Source of the DNA: Pseudomonadota bacterium
GTDB taxonomy: Bacteria; Pseudomonadota; Alphaproteobacteria; Rhizobiales; Pleomorphomonadaceae
Reading direction: 5' to 3'
Length of the DNA: 42,564 nucleotides
NCBI GenBank assembly: GCA_018262575.1
Contig: JAGSYU010000010.1
Location: 1 to 42,564 of the forward strand
Under the pieces are notes generated by a model. That model did not search any database, was not told the DNA's origin, and worked only from the letters and a program-made list of their open reading frames with translations. A program made the translations under genes and the position numbers. How positions within the stretch are numbered: the first letter of the stretch is position 1; every line of letters begins with the position of its first letter. Shown here piece after piece: positions 1-7,507 of this stretch.

Positions 1-1
1 G

Positions 2-103
2 CTGTTCGCCGCCCTCGGCGTGCTGGCCGCCGCGACGCTGCTGATCAAGATCGCCGTCGACCGGCTGACGCTCCGCCTCATTCCCTGGATCGAGAAAGAC
101 TGA
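2..103 (+). CDS. ABC transporter permease, C-terminal end (partial)
   Basis: Only the last 33 codons and the stop are inside the window; the gene begins upstream. The visible tail has a hydrophobic stretch (LFAALGVLAAATLLIKIAV) followed by a short charged cytoplasmic end (IPWIEKD), as in the last membrane helix of a BPD-type permease. It lies 20 bases before a ThiY/NMT1-like binding protein, so it is probably the membrane subunit of the same importer. The permease identity is inferred mainly from this neighbour; the fragment alone is too short to prove it. Confidence 0.6.
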   Translation: MFAALGVLAAATLLIKIAVDRLTLRLIPWIEKD

Positions 104-123
104 CCTTTCGAAAGGACCCGCCC

Positions 124-1059
124 ATGCGCCTTCTTCCCGCCCTCGCCGCCGCCCTTGTGCTCGCCGCCACACCGGCCGCCGCCGCCGACAAGCTGAGCGT
201 GCTGCTCGAATGGTTCGTCAATCCCGACCACGCGCCGCTGGTGGTGGCCAAGGAAAAGGGCCTGTTCGCCGCCCACGGCCTCGACGTCGACCTGATCGCC
301 CCGGCCGACCCGTCGGCGCCGCCGCGCCTCGTCGCCGCCGGACAGGCCGACGTGGCGCTGCACTACCAGCCGAGCCTTAATCTCGACGTCGACGCCGGCC
401 TGCCGCTCGTCCGCTTCGGCACGCTGATCGAGACGCCGCTCAACACGCTGATCGTGCTGAAGGACGGACCGGTGAAGACGCTCTCCGACCTCAAGGGCCG
501 CAAGATCGGCTATTCGGTGTCCGGCTTCGAGGACGCCATGCTCGGCCAGTTCCTGAAGAGCGCCGGTCTCAAGATTGACGACGTCGAGATGATCAACGTC
601 AATTTCTCGCTGTCGGCGTCGCTGCTGGCCGGCCAGGTCGATGCCGTGGTCGGCGGCTACCGCAACTTCGAACTCAACCAGATGAAGATCGAGGGGCACG
701 AGGGCCTCGCCTTCTACCCGGAAGAAAACGGCATGCCGGCCTATGACGAGCTGATCTACGTGACGCGCAAGGACCTCGTTGCCGACAAGCGCCTGCCGGC
801 CTTCCTCGCCGCCGTCGAGGAAGCGACCATCTATCTCACCAACCACCCCGACGATGCCTGGGCGCTGTTCGTCAAGGCCTATCCCGATCTCGACGACGAG
901 CTCAACCGGCGCGCCTGGGCCGACACGCTGCCGCGCTTTGCCAAGCGCCCGGCGGCGCTCGATGCCGGCCGCACCGCCCGCTTCTCTCAGTTCATGAAGG
1001 ACGCCGGCCTGATCAAGACGGTGAAGCCGGTCGAGGACTACGCGGTGGAGCTGAGGTAA
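124..1059 (+). CDS. ABC transporter substrate-binding protein, ThiY/NMT1-like
   Basis: Protein of 311 residues with a Sec signal peptide (about residues 1-20, ending AAAA before DKLSV). The mature part has the NMT1/THI5-like fold signature: a WFVNPDHAPLVVAKEKGLF segment near residues 30-48, then the typical LVAAGQADVALHYQP and GLPLVRFGTLIETPLNTL blocks. This family of periplasmic proteins delivers pyrimidine precursors of thiamine (formylaminopyrimidine or HMP-like compounds) to an ABC importer. The permease fragment just upstream fits an operon in which this is the last gene, since two hairpins follow directly. Substrate is inferred from the family; related proteins bind taurine, nitrate or riboflavin, so the ligand is not certain. 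The ATG is preceded by AAAGGA. Confidence 0.85.
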   Translation: MRLLPALAAALVLAATPAAAADKLSVLLEWFVNPDHAPLVVAKEKGLFAAHGLDVDLIAPADPSAPPRLVAAGQADVALHYQPSLNLDVDAGLPLVRFGTLIETPLNTLIVLKDGPVKTLSDLKGRKIGYSVSGFEDAMLGQFLKSAGLKIDDVEMINVNFSLSASLLAGQVDAVVGGYRNFELNQMKIEGHEGLAFYPEENGMPAYDELIYVTRKDLVADKRLPAFLAAVEEATIYLTNHPDDAWALFVKAYPDLDDELNRRAWADTLPRFAKRPAALDAGRTARFSQFMKDAGLIKTVKPVEDYAVELR

Positions 1060-1060
1060 G

Positions 1061-1102
1061 CATCCGCCCGAAAAGTTGGGAGACTTTTCGGATAGGCGGA
1101 TG
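1061..1102 (+). terminator. Hairpin after the binding-protein gene
   Basis: CATCCGCC and CGAAAAGT on the left pair with ACTTTTCG and GGCGGATG on the right, with a four-base GATA bulge and a loop of about six bases. It starts one base after the stop codon. No clear U-run follows, so it may act as an mRNA-end stabiliser or as a terminator together with the next hairpin. Confidence 0.55.
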
Positions 1103-1116
1103 CCCGACAAACAAAT

Positions 1117-1147
1117 CCGCCCGAGAGGTCATAAACCTTTCGGGCGG
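1117..1147. terminator. Second hairpin between convergent genes
   Basis: CCGCCCGA(g)AGGT pairs with ACCT(tt)TCGGGCGG around a five-base loop. It sits between the plus-strand binding-protein gene and the minus-strand redoxin gene and could serve both. Its left arm repeats the ATCCGCCCGA start of the hairpin at 1061-1102. Confidence 0.5.
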
Positions 1148-1173
1148 CTCACATAGAGATCGGACACGTTAGC

Positions 1174-1785
1174 TCAGCCCTTGCAGACGACCTGCAGCTT
1201 GACCGGCTCGGCGCAGCCGCAGCCGTCCCCGCGGCAAGCCTCTTCATCGGCGCCGCCCGGCGGCTCGGCCGCCGTGGCGACAGCGAAGCGGATGCCGGCG
1301 ATGACATCATCGATCCGCGGCTGGGCCACCGGCACGGTCTGGACGAAGCCGGCATAAAGGCGGCCATCGGGCTTGATGAAGAACAAGCCGGGCTCGACGT
1401 ACCAGTTGGGCTCCTCGATGCCGTCGAAGACCTTGCCGTTTCCTTCGCTGAGATACAGGCCCCAGTCGCGCGCCTGGTCGAGCGTCAGCCCCCAGCAGAC
1501 CGTCAGTTCATCGAGATGCCAGTCGCGCACTGTCTGCTCGGCCCGCTCACGATCATCGGCCGAGACGGCGAGGACGCGGACGCCGAGCTTGCGGAACTCT
1601 TCGTAGCGCGCCTCGTAGGCTTGCAGCTGCGCCTTGCAGAAGGGACAGTGCAGGCCGCTGTAGAACAGGACGAGCGTGAAATGCTCGGGCTTCTGGTCGC
1701 ACAGCCGCCAGCACGGACCACCAACGGTCTTCACCCGGAGCGGGGGAACCGGCTGGTTCGGAATGAGGCGGTTGGGCATGGACAT
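1174..1785 (-). CDS. Peroxiredoxin-like (AhpC/TSA family) redoxin with Cys-rich tail
   Basis: Protein of about 203 residues with a thioredoxin fold. The core motif is FYSGLHCPFCKAQL, with the CxxC pair at residues 47 and 50, followed by the GVRVLAVSADDRERAEQTVRDW stretch typical of AhpC/TSA redoxins, and EPGLFFIKPDGRLYAGFVQT near the end of the fold. It probably reduces peroxides or disulfides in the cytoplasm, as no signal peptide is seen. The open frame extends upstream to a TTG at 1857, but family similarity (MPNRLIPNQPVPPLRVKTVGG) starts at the ATG codons at 1785 or 1779; neither has a good ribosome site. The last 23 residues carry four cysteines (184, 189, 191, 201) in a CRGDGCGC pattern, unusual for the family. 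Confidence 0.75.
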   Translation of the reverse strand: MSMPNRLIPNQPVPPLRVKTVGGPCWRLCDQKPEHFTLVLFYSGLHCPFCKAQLQAYEARYEEFRKLGVRVLAVSADDRERAEQTVRDWHLDELTVCWGLTLDQARDWGLYLSEGNGKVFDGIEEPNWYVEPGLFFIKPDGRLYAGFVQTVPVAQPRIDDVIAGIRFAVATAAEPPGGADEEACRGDGCGCAEPVKLQVVCKG

Positions 1786-1960
1786 CGGAACGCTGAACTC
1801 GCAGGGCTTGTCGCACGACGATACGACAGGAATGACGACAATCGCCACTCTTGGCAACAGTCATAATGTGCCTATTGTGCGTTCACAGGGTAAGAAGCCA
1901 TCCATCACGATTCGCGGAGCTAGCCGAAAGAATGGCGACTAAGCGTCCGGCGAAGGGCAA

Positions 1961-3286
1961 TCAGCCGGAAAAGCCGGGGAATTTCAGCCCCAAGGCGCCC
2001 GCCACCAGCACGGCATTGAGCGACAGCACCAAGATGGTGGCGGCAATGGCCAGCCCGCCGGTGAGCCGGCCGTTGGCATAAGGACCCATGATATCGGCCC
2101 GGCGGGTCAACAGCACCAGGGCGATCATCGGCACCGGCAGCGCCAGCGACAGTACCACCTGGCTGACCACCAGGGCATCGGTGGCGTTGACACCGGCAGC
2201 GACCACCGCGAAGGCCGGCACCATGGTGATGAGGCGGCGCAGGAACACCGGGATCTCGAAGCGGACGAAGCCCTGCATGATCATCTGCCCGGCCATGGTG
2301 CCGACCACCGACGAGGAGATGCCGGAGGCGATCAGCGACACCAGAAACACGCCAGCGGCGGCGGCGCCGAGCAGCGGGGTCAGGGTGTGATAGGCGGTTT
2401 CGATCTCGGCGACGTCGCTGTGGCCGGCGTGGAAGGCCGAGGCGGCCATCATCACCATGGCGATGTTGACGATACCGGCGACGGCCAGGGCGGCCACCAC
2501 CTCGATGTTGGAGAACTTCAGCACCTTGCGCCGCTCGCCCTCGTTGCGCACCGGGGCGCGGTGCTGGGTGAGGCCGGAGTGCAGGTAGACGGCATGCGGC
2601 ATGACGGTGGCGCCGATGATGCCGACGGCCAGCGTCAGCGCACCGGCATCGGGCAGTTGCGGGGTGATGGCGCCAGCGGCGGCGGCGGTCCAGTCGATCG
2701 GGGCGATCAGCATTTCGATCAGGTAGCTGACGCCGATGACGCCGACGAGGCCGCCGATGATCAGTTCCATCGGCCGGAAGCCGCCACGGTCGAACATCAG
2801 GATCGCGTAGGTGACCACGGCGGTGATCACCATGCCGGTGAACAGCGAGGTGCCGAACAGCAGCGACAGGCCGATCGCCCCGCCCAGGAACTCGGCGAGG
2901 TCGGTGGCCATGGCGGCGATCTCGGAGACGATCCACATGAAGATCACCACCGGGAAGGGGAAATGGTCGCGGCTCATTTCGGCCAGGTTGCGGCCGGTGA
3001 CGATGCCGAGCTTGGCCGACAGCGCCTGAAACAGCATGGCAACCAGATTGGCCATCACCACCACCCAGATCAGCGCATAGCCGTAGCCGGCACCGGCGGC
3101 GATGTTGGTGGCGTAGTTGCCGGGGTCCATGTAGGCGATCGAGGCAATCACCGCCGGGCCGACGAAGGCCAGCATGGCCCGCGGCCCCTTGAGACGGCCG
3201 GCCAGCGCTTCGCCGATGGCGACGGATGTGCGGAGCGTCATTCCGGTAGACGTCGAACCGAGGGCAGACTGGGAAATGACGGACAT
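1961..3286 (-). CDS. mntH: Nramp-family manganese/divalent metal transporter MntH
   Basis: Protein of 441 residues, a proton-coupled importer of Mn(II) and related divalent cations in the inner membrane. It has the two hallmarks of the Nramp fold: DPGN in the first helix (residues 54-57) and MPH in helix six (229-231), plus the conserved MATDLAEFLGG block near residue 126. About eleven hydrophobic helices span the rest. A GTG at 3295 is open in frame, but the ATG at 3286 has AGG eight bases upstream and is preferred. It is divergent from mntR, and its promoter carries a dyad operator (see the 3316-3343 entries). The neighbouring redoxin lies downstream on the same strand after about 175 bases, so co-transcription is possible but not shown. 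Confidence 0.93.
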   Translation of the reverse strand: MSVISQSALGSTSTGMTLRTSVAIGEALAGRLKGPRAMLAFVGPAVIASIAYMDPGNYATNIAAGAGYGYALIWVVVMANLVAMLFQALSAKLGIVTGRNLAEMSRDHFPFPVVIFMWIVSEIAAMATDLAEFLGGAIGLSLLFGTSLFTGMVITAVVTYAILMFDRGGFRPMELIIGGLVGVIGVSYLIEMLIAPIDWTAAAAGAITPQLPDAGALTLAVGIIGATVMPHAVYLHSGLTQHRAPVRNEGERRKVLKFSNIEVVAALAVAGIVNIAMVMMAASAFHAGHSDVAEIETAYHTLTPLLGAAAAGVFLVSLIASGISSSVVGTMAGQMIMQGFVRFEIPVFLRRLITMVPAFAVVAAGVNATDALVVSQVVLSLALPVPMIALVLLTRRADIMGPYANGRLTGGLAIAATILVLSLNAVLVAGALGLKFPGFSG

Positions 3287-3315
3287 CACGATCACCTGGG
3301 TTACCTATGCTTTGA

Positions 3316-3335
3316 AATATAGCACGTGCTACATT
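3316..3335. promoter_or_regulatory. Predicted MntR operator (MntR box)
   Basis: A 20-base dyad with perfect core TAGCACGTGCTA (3320-3331) and 9 of 10 matching bases per arm. The half-site TATAGC/GCTACA matches the published MntR-box shape of enteric and rhizobial mntH promoters (an ATAGC arm, a short spacer, then GCTAT). It covers the mntH -10 element and lies in front of divergent mntR. Binding by MntR is inferred from arrangement and motif. Confidence 0.6.
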
Positions 3336-3343
3336 CCCGTCAA
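3316..3343 (-). promoter_or_regulatory. Probable sigma-70 promoter of mntH
   Basis: Reading the minus strand, TTGACG (3343-3338) and TATATT (3321-3316) are separated by 16 bases, a near-consensus pair for a high-GC genome. The first transcribed base would fall near 3309, about 20 bases before the mntH ATG at 3286. The dyad described next overlaps the spacer and the whole -10 element, the expected position for a repressor site. Confidence 0.65.
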
Positions 3344-3527
3344 GCTTGTTGCGACTAACTTGCAATTAAATCTGCCGGGCCGCGTCTGGTTCCATCGGCA
3401 GGGTGCCCTTGATTGGCGATTGCAAAACGTAGCCGGGGCTGCATAGAGTGCCGCGTCATCAAAGCGGCGCGTCGGGACAGCCCGGCCGCCACTGCCCCAA
3501 GGGACAGGACCCGCGAAGGATAGGACC

Positions 3528-3983
3528 ATGCCGAGGGACGATCTCCCGTCCGCCGCCGAAGGCGGCATCCCGCCGGAGACGAGCGATGCCGATCGCTTCA
3601 CCAACGCCCGCGCCATCCGCTCGACGGCTCTGTTCGAGGACTATACCGAGCTGATCGCCGACCTCAGCGAGGAGTTCGGCGAGGCACGCATCACCGACAT
3701 CGCCCGCCGGCTCGGCGTCACCCATCCCACCGCCAACAAGGCGGTGCTCAGGCTGAAGCGCGAGGGCCTCGTCAACTCGCGCCCCTATCGCGGCGTGTTC
3801 CTGACCGAGGCCGGCGCCGCCATGGCGCGGGCGGTGAAGGCCCGCCATCGCCTGGTCGTCCGCCTGCTGATCGCCGTCGGCGTGCCGGCCGAGGCCGCAG
3901 AGATGGATGCCGAGGGCATCGAGCACTATGTCTCGGAGACGACGCTGAGGGCCTTCGAGGCGTATCTCAACAGCAAGGGCTGA
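3528..3983 (+). CDS. mntR: Manganese-binding transcriptional regulator MntR
   Basis: Protein of 151 residues of the DtxR/MntR family, a Mn(II)-dependent repressor. A winged helix-turn-helix spans about residues 53-92 (ARITDIARRLGVTHPTANKAVLRLKREGLV). Residues aligning with the Bacillus MntR metal ligands are all present: D38 and E41 in the first helix, H107, and E129, E132, H133 in the DAEGIEHYVS motif. It has no SH3-like third domain, as expected for MntR rather than DtxR/IdeR. It stands divergent to mntH with the dyad between them, the textbook arrangement for control of manganese uptake. The ATG follows AAGGATAGGACC. The N-terminal 30 residues before the first helix are a poorly conserved acidic lead. 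Confidence 0.92.
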   Translation: MPRDDLPSAAEGGIPPETSDADRFTNARAIRSTALFEDYTELIADLSEEFGEARITDIARRLGVTHPTANKAVLRLKREGLVNSRPYRGVFLTEAGAAMARAVKARHRLVVRLLIAVGVPAEAAEMDAEGIEHYVSETTLRAFEAYLNSKG

Positions 3984-4000
3984 GCCGGCCCCGCCGGGCA

Positions 4001-4029
4001 TTGACAACCATCCCGCGAAGTTCTACTTC
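4001..4029 (+). promoter_or_regulatory. Possible promoter for the MATE exporter gene
   Basis: A perfect TTGACA (4001-4006) is followed after 17 bases by TACTTC (4024-4029), a weak -10. It lies 18 bases after the mntR stop and about 145 bases before the exporter start. No other strong signal is seen in the gap 3984-4172. Confidence 0.35.
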
Positions 4030-4172
4030 CCCGCCCGGTCCCTGGCGCCGGCCGCCCGCATGCTCCAAGCATTGGTGAAGCCAGTTTTCTTGTCTCCATC
4101 GGTTTTCGCACTCCGACGTGCGGCAATGCGGGCCCCTCATATGGTTTGCCGGAGTGTGCCGGGGGGCAAGTC

Positions 4173-5561
4173 ATGTCCGAACGAGATCAAACGCATAATC
4201 CTTATCTTCACGGCTCGCTGACGCGGGTGTTCGTGCACACCGCCGCGCCGATCGTCCTGTTCATGACGGTCAGCGGCCTCTACACCGTGATCGACGCCCT
4301 GCTGCTCGGCCGGCTCGCCGGCCCCAAGGCGCTGACCGCCGTGACGCTGATGTTCCCGGTGATGATGCTGATCGTCGCCTTGCAGACCATGGTGTCCTCG
4401 GGCATGGCGTCGATCGTCGCCCGGGCGATCGGCGCCGGCAACATCCGCGCCGCCGAGGGCGCCGTCAACGCCGCCCATCTGCTGGCCCTTGTCGTCTGCG
4501 GCATCCTGATTCTGACGCTTCTGCTCGTTGGCGGACCGATGACGCAGGCGCTGTCGGACGGCGACCCGGAAATCGCTCGCATGGGCCTCACCTTCACCAC
4601 CATCATGGTGGTGTTCTCGCCGATGAGCTTCTTCCTGTCGATCCAGGGCGACGGACTGCGCTCGGAAGGCAAGGTCGGCACCATGGCGGCGGTCGCCATC
4701 GCCGTGACGCTGCTCAACATCGTCTTCAACTACGTGCTGATCGGCCCGTTCGGCCTCGGCGTCGCCGGTTCGGCCGCCGGCACCGTGCTGGCGCAAGTGG
4801 TGGCGATCGCCATCGTGGTCTTCCTCCGCCTGTCCGGCCGCACGCGGCTGCCGCTGTATGCCCACGGCACCGGCTCGGTCCTTGCCTACTGGAAGGACAT
4901 GCTCGCTCTCGGCGCGCCGCCGTCGCTCGGCCTGCTCGGCATCAGCCTGTCGAGCGCCCTGATCATCACCGACATCCAGCTGTGGTCGACCGACAACCAG
5001 GCCGCCACGGTTGCCGCCTATGGCGTCATCACCCGCATCATGACCTTCGCCTTCCTGCCGCTGATGGGCGTTTCCATGGCCTGCCAGTCGATCGCCGGCA
5101 ACAACTTCGGCGCCGGCCTGCAGGGCCGGGTGAAGACAACACTGAACATCGCCTTCGGCGCCGCCGTCGTCTACGCGGCGCTGTTCGAGACGGCGTTCGT
5201 CTTGCTGGCGCGGCCGCTCGGCAGCCTGTTCGTCGACGATATCAAGGTGATCGCCGAGGTGGCGCGCGTCATGCCGGTCACCAGCATGACCTACGTGCTG
5301 TCGGCGCCGCTGATGATCCTCGGCGCCTATTATCAGGCGCTCGGCATGGCCGGCAGCGCGGCGGTCCTCAACCTCGTCCGCACCTATGTCATCGGCCTGC
5401 CGATCCTCGTGCTGCTGCCGATGGCAGTTGGCGAGATCGGCATCTGGATGGCTTATCCCGTCGGTGACGTGACGATGCTTGCCGTGGTGGCCGGCCTGCT
5501 GTTGTGGAACGCCCGCCGCCACCACCTCGTCTGGGGCATCTACCACCACAGCGCCGCATAA
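4173..5561 (+). CDS. MATE family multidrug/cation efflux transporter
   Basis: Protein of 462 residues with about twelve membrane helices in two related halves, the MATE (NorM/DinF-like) layout. Recognisable features include the N-terminal TAAPIVLFMTVSGLYTVIDALLLGRLAG, with the family's G-x(n)-D pattern in helix one, and MACQSIAGNNFGAG in the second half, matching the repeated Q-x(3)-GxNxGA motif. It would export cationic drugs or metabolites in exchange for Na+ or H+. The open frame reaches a TTG at 4146, but the ATG at 4173 follows GGGGGG at good spacing and starts the conserved part. A strong hairpin terminator follows the stop. The natural substrate cannot be read from sequence. Confidence 0.87.
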   Translation: MSERDQTHNPYLHGSLTRVFVHTAAPIVLFMTVSGLYTVIDALLLGRLAGPKALTAVTLMFPVMMLIVALQTMVSSGMASIVARAIGAGNIRAAEGAVNAAHLLALVVCGILILTLLLVGGPMTQALSDGDPEIARMGLTFTTIMVVFSPMSFFLSIQGDGLRSEGKVGTMAAVAIAVTLLNIVFNYVLIGPFGLGVAGSAAGTVLAQVVAIAIVVFLRLSGRTRLPLYAHGTGSVLAYWKDMLALGAPPSLGLLGISLSSALIITDIQLWSTDNQAATVAAYGVITRIMTFAFLPLMGVSMACQSIAGNNFGAGLQGRVKTTLNIAFGAAVVYAALFETAFVLLARPLGSLFVDDIKVIAEVARVMPVTSMTYVLSAPLMILGAYYQALGMAGSAAVLNLVRTYVIGLPILVLLPMAVGEIGIWMAYPVGDVTMLAVVAGLLLWNARRHHLVWGIYHHSAA

Positions 5562-5567
5562 GAAAAA

Positions 5568-5602
5568 GGGCCGCCGCGTGCGCCGCGACGGCCCCCTTCT
5601 TT
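5568..5602. terminator. Intrinsic terminator between MATE gene and pntB
   Basis: GGGCCGcCGCG pairs with CGCGaCGGCCC (5568-5594) around a short loop, followed by CTTCTTTT on the plus strand and preceded by AAGAAAAA, which reads as a U-run on the minus strand. It is suited to end both convergent transcripts. Confidence 0.8.
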
Positions 5603-5619
5603 TCAAGGTGCCTCGAAGG

Positions 5620-7014
5620 TCATTCCAGGTTCTTGACGATCGTCTCCACCATCTTCTTGGCGTCGGCGAACAGCATCATCGTGTTGTCGCGGAAGAACAG
5701 TTCGTTCTCGACGCCGGCATAGCCCGAGCCCATGCCGCGCTTGACGAACAGCACCGTGCCGGCCTTCTCGACGTCGAGGATCGGCATGCCGTAGATCGGC
5801 GAGGCCTTGTCGGTCTTGGCGGCGGGGTTGGTGACGTCGTTGGCGCCGATGACGAAGGCGACGTCGGCGGTGGCGAACTCCGAGTTGATGTCCTCAAGTT
5901 CGAACACCTCGTCATAGGGTACCGACGCCTCGGCGAGCAGCACGTTCATATGGCCGGGCATGCGACCGGCCACCGGGTGGATGGCGTATTTCACCTCGAC
6001 GCCTTCCGCCTTCAGCTTGTCGGCCATCTCGCGCAGCGCGTGCTGGGCCTGGGCGACGGCCATGCCGTAGCCGGGCACGATGATCACCTTGGAGGCGTTC
6101 TTCATGATGAAGGCGGCGTCCTCGGCCGAGCCCTTCTTGACCGGCCGCTGTTCCACTTCGCCGCCGGCCGCCGCCGTCTCGCCGCCAAAGCCGCCGAGGA
6201 TCACCGAGATGAACGAGCGGTTCATGCCCTTGCACATGATGTAGCTGAGGATGGCACCCGACGAGCCGACCAGCGCGCCGGTAACGATCAGCGCCGTGTT
6301 GCCCAGCGTGAAGCCGATGCCGGCCGCCGCCCAGCCCGAGTAGCTGTTCAGCATGGAGACGACCACCGGCATGTCGGCGCCGCCGATCGGCACGATGAGC
6401 AGGCCGCCGAAAGCCAGCGACACCAGCACGATCAGCCAGAACACCAGGTGGCTTTCGGTGTTCACCAGCAGCACGATCAGCGCAACGAGCAGCACCGCCA
6501 GCCCGGCGTTGACCAAGTGGCGGAACGGCAGCAGGATCGGCTTGCCGCTCATCCGTCCGTCGAGTTTCAGGAAGGCGATCACCGAGCCGGTGAAGGTGAC
6601 GGCGCCGATGGCGACGCCCAGACTCATCTCGATCAGCGCCTGCCCATGGATCGAGCCGGGCAGACCGATGCCGAAAGCCTCCGGTGCGTAGATCGCGGCG
6701 GCGGCCACCAGCACGGCGGCGAGGCCGACGAGGCTATGGAAGGCGGCGACCAGCTGCGGCATCGCCGTCATGGCGATCTTGCGGGCGATATAGGCGCCGG
6801 CACCGCCACCGATGACCAGGCCGATGACGATCAGCGTGTAGGCGCCGACAGACGGCTGGATCGAGGCGAGCGTCGTGACGATGGCGATCGCCATGCCGAG
6901 CATGCCGAGAAGGTTGCCGCGCCGGGCCGTCACCGGGCTGGAGAGGCCTTTGAGCGCCAGGATGAACAGGACGCCCGAGACCAGATAGAGGACGGCGGAG
7001 AGATTGGCTGTCAT
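5620..7014 (-). CDS. pntB: NAD(P)+ transhydrogenase, beta subunit PntB
   Basis: Protein of 464 residues: domain II-b with about eight or nine membrane helices in the first 280 residues, then the NADP(H)-binding domain III. Domain III shows the GYGMAVAQAQ dinucleotide-binding loop, HPVAGRMPGHMNVLLAEA, GANDVTNPAA and GYAGVENELFF, all hallmarks of PntB. The enzyme uses the proton gradient to drive hydride transfer from NADH to NADP+, supplying NADPH. The longest frame begins at 7077, but the ATG at 7014 has GAGGA nine bases upstream and starts the conserved MTANLSAVLYLVSG. It is third in the order pntAA-pntAB-pntB, with about ten bases between pntAB and pntB. Confidence 0.95.
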   Translation of the reverse strand: MTANLSAVLYLVSGVLFILALKGLSSPVTARRGNLLGMLGMAIAIVTTLASIQPSVGAYTLIVIGLVIGGGAGAYIARKIAMTAMPQLVAAFHSLVGLAAVLVAAAAIYAPEAFGIGLPGSIHGQALIEMSLGVAIGAVTFTGSVIAFLKLDGRMSGKPILLPFRHLVNAGLAVLLVALIVLLVNTESHLVFWLIVLVSLAFGGLLIVPIGGADMPVVVSMLNSYSGWAAAGIGFTLGNTALIVTGALVGSSGAILSYIMCKGMNRSFISVILGGFGGETAAAGGEVEQRPVKKGSAEDAAFIMKNASKVIIVPGYGMAVAQAQHALREMADKLKAEGVEVKYAIHPVAGRMPGHMNVLLAEASVPYDEVFELEDINSEFATADVAFVIGANDVTNPAAKTDKASPIYGMPILDVEKAGTVLFVKRGMGSGYAGVENELFFRDNTMMLFADAKKMVETIVKNLE

Positions 7015-7024
7015 GTCCGTGTCC

Positions 7025-7492
7025 TCAATGCTTTTTCTTGTACATGGCGAGCATGCGGCTGGTGACCAGGAAGCCACCGAAGATGTTCACCGACGCCAGG
7101 ACGACGGCGACAAAGCCGAAGCCGCGCGACACGCCGGTGCCCGGCGCCATGAACTCGACGCCGACCGCGAGCAGCGCGCCGACGATGATCACCGAGGAGA
7201 TGGCGTTGGTCACCGCCATCAAGGGCGTGTGCAGGGCCGGCGTCACCGACCACACCACGAAGTAGCCGACGAAGATCGCCAGCACGAAGATGGACAGGCG
7301 GAACACGAAGGGGTCGATCACCCCGCCGGAAATCGCGTGGGCGGCGGCACCGGCCGCGTCGGCGGCCACCCCCGCCTGGCCGGAAGCGATGGCATCGGCG
7401 GCGGCATTGGCGGCACGCGCCGCTTCGGCGGCGAGGCGGGCCGCCTGCCGCGCCTGTTCAAGGGCCTGATCGGCCGTAAGCGTAGAGGACAT
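7025..7492 (-). CDS. pntAB: NAD(P)+ transhydrogenase, alpha-2 subunit PntAB
   Basis: Protein of 155 residues, the separate membrane domain II-a of the transhydrogenase. After an alanine-rich, charged N-terminus (about residues 1-50) come three or four membrane helices including [41 protein letters not shown], the conserved proton-channel block. In enteric bacteria this segment is fused to the NAD-binding domain; the separate gene seen here matches the three-subunit enzyme known from Rhodospirillum rubrum and other alphaproteobacteria. It lies 15 bases after pntAA. The 50-residue Ala/Gln-rich lead ([23 protein letters not shown]) is longer than in many relatives and probably helical. Confidence 0.92.
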   Translation of the reverse strand: MSSTLTADQALEQARQAARLAAEAARAANAAADAIASGQAGVAADAAGAAAHAISGGVIDPFVFRLSIFVLAIFVGYFVVWSVTPALHTPLMAVTNAISSVIIVGALLAVGVEFMAPGTGVSRGFGFVAVVLASVNIFGGFLVTSRMLAMYKKKH

Positions 7493-7507
7493 CGGACGGT
7501 CTCCGCG

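Noticed and set aside
4137..5606. Minus-strand open frame of 489 codons opposite the MATE gene
   Set aside because: Antisense shadow; composition dominated by His, Asp, Arg and Gln.
5479..7065. Long plus-strand open frame of 528 codons opposite pntB
   Set aside because: It mirrors pntB codon by codon, is rich in His/Asp/Arg as usual for antisense frames in GC-rich DNA, and has no family match or ribosome site.
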